NCBI RefSeq assembly: GCF_001905145.1
Contig: NZ_LWLB01000001.1
Coordinates: 310,001-374,000 of the forward strand
DNA: 64,000 nt
Direction: 5' to 3'
Origin: Nocardiopsis sp. TSRI0078
GTDB lineage: Bacteria; Actinomycetota; Actinomycetes; Streptosporangiales; Streptosporangiaceae
Positions 60,183-64,000 of the stretch are shown piece by piece (position 1 is the stretch's first letter; each line of letters opens with the position of its first letter). Both the position numbers and the translations under genes were made by a program. The notes beneath the pieces are model-generated. The model worked only from the letters and a program-made list of their open reading frames with translations. It was not told where the DNA came from and searched no databases.

Positions 60183-60197
60183 TCTGCCCACGGCAGA
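60183..60197. promoter_or_regulatory. PopR-type box upstream of the clpP operon
   Basis: TCTGCC-CAC-GGCAGA, a perfect inverted repeat 107 bases before the first clpP start, overlapped by a second palindrome GGGCAGATCTGCCC at 60176-60189. It matches the site before popR at 58075, supporting control of both by PopR. Confidence 0.75.
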
Positions 60198-60208
60198 CCC
60201 CGCCGCCC

Positions 60209-60709
60209 TCAGGTCTCGTCCAGGGCCTCGCGGAGGTCGCGCAGGAGGGTGAGCACCAGGGGCCTCAGCGACGGCCTTATGGCGTCGAAGACCTGCCGCT
60301 GCTTGCGCTCCATGTCCTTGCGGCGGATCGCGAGCACCCGCTCGCCCTCCTCCGTGATGGCCACCACCGTGCTGCGCTCGTCACGTTCGGAACGACGGCG
60401 CGCCATCATGCCCTTGCGCTCCAGCTGTTGGATCATGCGTGTGGCGGAAGGAGAGGAAACACCGACAATCTGGGCGACCGAACCGACACTGGGGTTGTCC
60501 ATCCCGCGGACCGCCTCCATGAGGAGCGCCTGGGTGAGGGTGAGATCTTCGGCACCCCGGTGGCCGTGCCCGCTGCGGGAGCGGGCGTGGATCGCCGCGT
60601 TGATGAGTTCGGTCCAGGCGCGCTGGAACTCTTCGAGCTCGGCATCGCGCTGGTCAACACGGGCCCCGTGGGTCTCGTCGGGCACGAACTCGTGGGTCTC
60701 GTCGGGCAC
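60209..60709 (-). CDS. MarR-family transcriptional regulator
   Basis: 166 residues. Winged helix: LTLTQALLMEAVRGMDNPSV, VGSVAQIVGVSSPSATRMIQ, QLERKGMMARRRSERDERST; dimer helices at both ends. The GTG at 60709 is chosen because GAGG lies eight bases upstream; a second GTG at 60685 arises from a 24-base tandem duplication that repeats VPDETHEF. It is divergent from mrpA, with a palindrome in between that may be its operator. It ends just before the clpP promoter region, with no clear link to clpP. Confidence 0.88.
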   Translation of the reverse strand: MPDETHEFVPDETHGARVDQRDAELEEFQRAWTELINAAIHARSRSGHGHRGAEDLTLTQALLMEAVRGMDNPSVGSVAQIVGVSSPSATRMIQQLERKGMMARRRSERDERSTVVAITEEGERVLAIRRKDMERKQRQVFDAIRPSLRPLVLTLLRDLREALDET

Positions 60710-60712
60710 GAA
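60667..60712. repeat. 24-base tandem duplication at the MarR gene start
   Basis: 22 identical bases at 60667-60688 and 60691-60712, period 24, in frame. It duplicates the start codon and the VPDETH peptide. Confidence 0.9.
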
Positions 60713-60782
60713 ACGGTCCTCGCAGGCTGGATGGGCGCCGCGGGTCCACGACCGCGCGGTGGTTTGACGTTTGTGTAGTCTA

Positions 60783-60795
60783 GCTATTAAATAGC
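60783..60795. promoter_or_regulatory. palindrome between MarR and mrpA genes
   Basis: GCTATT-A-AATAGC, a perfect 13-base inverted repeat in the AT-rich gap, 74 bases upstream of the MarR start. Candidate operator for the MarR protein. Confidence 0.55.
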
Positions 60796-60948
60796 CTTTG
60801 CACGCAAGTTCACATACATCCTTGCCCCCTCCAAACCGTAGCGACACCCCGTCCACTGATCCGGTTGTGGGCGAGACGGGCCGCTGCTGGGGGCAGTGGA
60901 CGTCCGCCCGGGACCAGGGCGGGCCCGGGCCGGTCCGGGAGGGGCGCA

Positions 60949-63909
60949 TTGACCACAGTGCTGATCGCGCATTTCGTCGCGGCTGCGATCGCGCCCTTAC
61001 TGGTGCGCCAGTGGGGCCGCAACGCCTTCCTCGCGCTCGCCGTCGTCCCCGGAGCGTCCACCGTCTGGGTCCTCTTCCAGATGCCCGCCCTCCTGCGCGG
61101 GGAGACGCTCTCCACCTCCCTGTCCTGGGCCCCCGAGTTCTCGCTCCGCCTCGGCCTGCACATGGACGGCCTGAGCCTGGTCATGACGCTCATCGCCGCG
61201 GGCGTGGGCGCCCTGATCCTGGTCTACTGCGCCCGCTACTTCAACGACTCCGAACCCGGCCTCGGACGCTTCGCCGGGGTGTTCGTCGCCTTCGCCGGGG
61301 CCATGCTCGGCCTCGTGCTGGCCGACGACCTCATCCAGCTCTTCGTGTACTGGGAGCTGACCACGGTCTTCTCCTACCTGCTCATCGGGCACAGCACCGA
61401 GCTCAAGGAGAGCCGGCGGTCGGCCATGACGGCCCTGACCGTCACCACCTTCGGCGGCCTGGCGATGCTCGTCGGCATGGTCGTGCTCGGCGAGGCCGCC
61501 GGGACCTACGTCATCTCCGAGATCGTCGCCGCGCCTCCCGGCGGCACCGCGGTCGACGTCGCGCTCGCCCTGGTGATGGTCGGCGCGATGTCCAAGTCGG
61601 CCCTGCTGCCGTTCAGCCTGTGGCTCCCCGCCGCCATGCGCGCCCCCACGCCGGTCTCCGGTTACCTGCACGCCGCGGCGATGGTCAAGGCGGGCGTGTA
61701 CCTGGTGGCCCGGCTCACCCCCGCCTTCCACGACGCCGTCGTCTGGCAGTACACGGCGCTGTTCTTCGGCACGGTCACCATGGTCCTGGCGGGCTGGAAG
61801 GCGCTGCGCCAGTTCGACCTCAAGCTCGTCCTGGCCTACGGCACCATCAGCCAACTCGGCTTCCTCATCACGCTGCTGGGCGCGGGAACCCGGGCCGGGG
61901 CCCTGGCCGGGATCTCCATGCTCGTCGCGCACTCGCTGTTCAAGGCGCCGCTGTTCCTCGTGGCCGGCGTCATCGACCACAGCACCGGAACGCGCGACCT
62001 GCGCGAGCTCTCCGGCCTGCGCACGTCCATGCCCGGCTCCTTCTGGACGACGGTCGTGGTCCTGGCCTCGATGGCGGGCCTGCCGCCCACCCTCGGGTTC
62101 GCCGCCAAGGAACTGGCCTTCGGCGCCTTCGCCCACGGCGACGGCGTCGACACCGCGGTCCTGGTCGGCATCACGGTGGGCAGCGTCCTCACCGTCGCCT
62201 ACAGCCTGCGCTTCCTGTGGGGCGCCTTCTCCGTCAAGGAGGACGTGGCGTCCACGCAGGTCCACGCCCCCGGCCCCCTCTTCCAGGCGCCCGCCGCGGT
62301 CATGGCCGGGCTCGGGCTCCTGGGCGGCCCGCTCTCCAGCATGGTCGACCCCCTCCTCGCCGTGTACGCGGACACCGTCCCCTCCGCCCCCGGCGCGGAG
62401 GAGAAGCACCTGGCCCTGTGGCACGGCTTCGAGCTCCCGCTGCTGCTGTCGGCGGTGTGCGTCCTCGGCGGCCTGGCCATGTTCGGCCTCCGCCACCAGG
62501 TCGTGTGGATGGGCAACCGGACGGCGCTGCCCGACCCCAACCGGGTCTACCGCCGCATGCTCGCCTGGCTGGAGAACCTGGCCCTGCAGGTCACCGGCAG
62601 CACCCAGCGCGGTTCGCTGCCCATCTACCTCGGCACGATCCTGGTCGCCCTGGTCATCGCCACCGGATGGTGGATGGTCGGCGGCCGGATCTGGGACGGC
62701 GACTACCCGCGGCCGCGCCTGTGGGACTCCGCCGTGCAGGTCATCCCCGCCCTGATCATCATCGTCACCTCCCTGTTCACCCTGTTCGTACGGCGCCGCC
62801 TTTTCGCGGTGATCCTCGTCGGCACCGGCGGCTACGGCGTCGCCACCCTCTTCTACGTGATGGGCGCCCCCGACATCGCGCTCACCCAGTTCCTCGTGGA
62901 GACCGTCAGCCTGGTGGTCTTCGTGCTGGTGCTTCGCCGCTTCCCGCCCCGCTTCTCGGCGCCCGCCCTGCGCGGCCGCCGGATGTGGAACCTGGCCCTG
63001 GGGCTGGCCACCGGCGTCGTGGTCGCCTCGATGACCTGGTACGCCCTGGCGGGGCGCCGCGAGCCGTCCATCGCGCAGGAGTACCCGGCCGCGGCGAAGG
63101 AGGCGGGCGGCGAGAACATCGTCTCGGTCCTGCTGCTCGACGTCCGCGCCTGGGACACCATGGGCGAGATCTCGGTGCTCGCCGTCGCGGCCGCCGGCGT
63201 GGCCAGCCTGATGTTCGTGCGCCGCCGCGCCCAGCCCCGCAAGGCCCCGGGCGGCGTGATGGCCCTGTCGGTCACCCAGCCCCCCGAGCCCGCCGAGGAC
63301 CAGGACAGGGCCGACCTCGGAGGGATCCGGATCGCGCCGCAGGACATGCACATCAAGCCCAAGTGGCAGCACACCTGGCTGCCGGGCGCCGACGCCCTGC
63401 CCACCGAGCGCCGGTCGGTCATCTTCGAGGTCGTCTCGCGCTTCCTCTTCCCGGTGGTCATGGTGATCTCGGTGTACCTGCTGCTGACCGGCCACGGCTC
63501 GGTCGGCGGCGGCTTCGCGGGCGGGATCGTCGCGGGCCTGGCGTTCATCGTCCGCTACCTCGCCGGAGGCCGGTTCGAGCTGTACGCCAGCGCGTGGGTG
63601 CAGCCGGGAGCGCTGATCGGCACCGGCCTGGCCGTGGCCACCGGCACCGCGCTGGGCGGTGCGGTCTTCGGTACCAACGTCCTGGCGGGCGGCCACGCCT
63701 ACATCGACCTCTGGATCCTGGGAACGGCCCACGTCTCGGTCTCCATGATCTTCGACATCGGCGTGTACCTGCTGGTCATCGGGCTGATCCTGGACATCCT
63801 GCGCAGTCTCGGCGCGCGTATCGACGAGCAGATCGAGCGGAACGCCGCGCACGAGAAGGCGGACGCCCGGGGCAGGGACGCAGAACCCGCCGAGGAGGTC
63901 ATCTCGTGA
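60949..63909 (+). CDS. mrpA: Na+/H+ antiporter subunit A fused to MnhB domain
   Basis: 986 residues. The first ~800 are MrpA/NuoL-like: many helices, the antiporter core PFSLWLPAAMRAPTPVSGYL and HAAAMVKAGVYLVARL (conserved Lys), and the MbhE/D-like stretch LRRFPPRFSAPALRGRRM. The last ~150 residues are an MnhB domain (FEVVSRFLFPVVMVISVYLL, SVGGGFAGGIVAGLAFIVRY). A-B fusion is common in actinobacteria. The complex exchanges Na+ (or K+) for H+ and supports growth at high pH and salt, as expected in a Nocardiopsis-like organism. The TTG start at 60949 is chosen because of GGGAGGGG six bases upstream; GTG 60958 is possible. Confidence 0.9.
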   Translation: MTTVLIAHFVAAAIAPLLVRQWGRNAFLALAVVPGASTVWVLFQMPALLRGETLSTSLSWAPEFSLRLGLHMDGLSLVMTLIAAGVGALILVYCARYFNDSEPGLGRFAGVFVAFAGAMLGLVLADDLIQLFVYWELTTVFSYLLIGHSTELKESRRSAMTALTVTTFGGLAMLVGMVVLGEAAGTYVISEIVAAPPGGTAVDVALALVMVGAMSKSALLPFSLWLPAAMRAPTPVSGYLHAAAMVKAGVYLVARLTPAFHDAVVWQYTALFFGTVTMVLAGWKALRQFDLKLVLAYGTISQLGFLITLLGAGTRAGALAGISMLVAHSLFKAPLFLVAGVIDHSTGTRDLRELSGLRTSMPGSFWTTVVVLASMAGLPPTLGFAAKELAFGAFAHGDGVDTAVLVGITVGSVLTVAYSLRFLWGAFSVKEDVASTQVHAPGPLFQAPAAVMAGLGLLGGPLSSMVDPLLAVYADTVPSAPGAEEKHLALWHGFELPLLLSAVCVLGGLAMFGLRHQVVWMGNRTALPDPNRVYRRMLAWLENLALQVTGSTQRGSLPIYLGTILVALVIATGWWMVGGRIWDGDYPRPRLWDSAVQVIPALIIIVTSLFTLFVRRRLFAVILVGTGGYGVATLFYVMGAPDIALTQFLVETVSLVVFVLVLRRFPPRFSAPALRGRRMWNLALGLATGVVVASMTWYALAGRREPSIAQEYPAAAKEAGGENIVSVLLLDVRAWDTMGEISVLAVAAAGVASLMFVRRRAQPRKAPGGVMALSVTQPPEPAEDQDRADLGGIRIAPQDMHIKPKWQHTWLPGADALPTERRSVIFEVVSRFLFPVVMVISVYLLLTGHGSVGGGFAGGIVAGLAFIVRYLAGGRFELYASAWVQPGALIGTGLAVATGTALGGAVFGTNVLAGGHAYIDLWILGTAHVSVSMIFDIGVYLLVIGLILDILRSLGARIDEQIERNAAHEKADARGRDAEPAEEVIS

Positions 63910-64000
63910 ACGAGTCACCCAGTCTGGCCCTCGTCATCGTCGTCGGCGTCCTCGTCGCGGTGGGCGTCGTGCTCCTGCTGGAGCGCAGCCTCACCCGCGT
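63906..64000 (+). CDS. mrpC: Na+/H+ antiporter subunit C (N-terminal fragment, cut by window edge)
   Basis: First 31 codons: VNESPSLALVIVVGVLVAVG and VVLLLERSLTR, the first helix and loop of MrpC/MnhC. GTG overlaps the mrpA stop by four bases. The rest of the mrp operon should follow outside the window. Confidence 0.85.
   Translation, partial: MNESPSLALVIVVGVLVAVGVVLLLERSLTR

Overview
The window reads as chromosomal DNA of a high-GC, mycothiol-using, spore-forming actinomycete, most like Nocardiopsis or a close relative in the Streptosporangiales. The pointers are third-position-GC-biased genes, ATGA/GTGA stop-start overlaps, chaplin genes, a LAxTG (class E sortase) sorting signal, an MFS-thymidylate kinase fusion, a TIGR03084-type mycothiol enzyme and a second clpP pair with a PopR-like regulator. 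All product names come from reading the translated sequence; no database search was run.

Region 1 (1-17.65 kb) is a biosynthetic locus. Its core is a 1938-residue iterative polyketide synthase with the enediyne PKSE layout (KS-AT-ACP-KR-DH-phosphopantetheinyl transferase). It is followed in one overlapping operon by an E10-type thioesterase, an SgcE6-like flavin reductase and an acyl-CoA carboxylase beta subunit. After a TetR gene and a 760-base AT-rich control region comes a second minus-strand operon: AraC regulator, two DUF1702 proteins, P450, DUF5987-like protein, GMC oxidoreductase, a CxxC alkylhydroperoxidase-like protein and a TIGR03084 protein cut by the window edge. The canonical enediyne partners E3, E4 and E5 are not seen, so the product may not be an enediyne. 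This is the part most likely to be a little-described system.

Region 2 (17.8-31.9 kb) starts with a housekeeping block on the minus strand: TAP-like lipoprotein peptidase, holB, MFS-tmk fusion and topA. A cell-surface group follows, with two unusual chaplin proteins and a secreted protein. An M20 peptidase and tRNA-Leu(GAG) close it.

Region 3 (32-44.2 kb) holds accessory single genes: two MFS transporters, a secreted hydrolase, a globin and a PNPOx-like protein, a truncated TetR gene with an intact operator-like palindrome, DUF6882, pyridoxal kinase, CsbD, and a MarR / nitroreductase / EamA set with a triple operator.

Region 4 (44.1-57.6 kb) is a galactoside utilisation locus around a divergent promoter. 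Leftward it encodes a Tat-lipoprotein binding protein, two permeases, a GH36 alpha-galactosidase and a GH2 beta-galactosidase. Rightward it encodes a DeoR regulator, galT, galE and galK. Imported alpha- and beta-galactosides would be split and the galactose sent down the Leloir pathway. A Gfo/Idh oxidoreductase follows.

Region 5 (57.7-64 kb) has a YeaQ/GlsB membrane protein, popR, an IS30 scrap, a clpP-clpP operon, a MarR regulator, and the start of an mrp Na+/H+ antiporter operon (an mrpA-mrpB fusion, then mrpC running off the window). Matching TCTGCC-type palindromes precede popR and the clpP operon.
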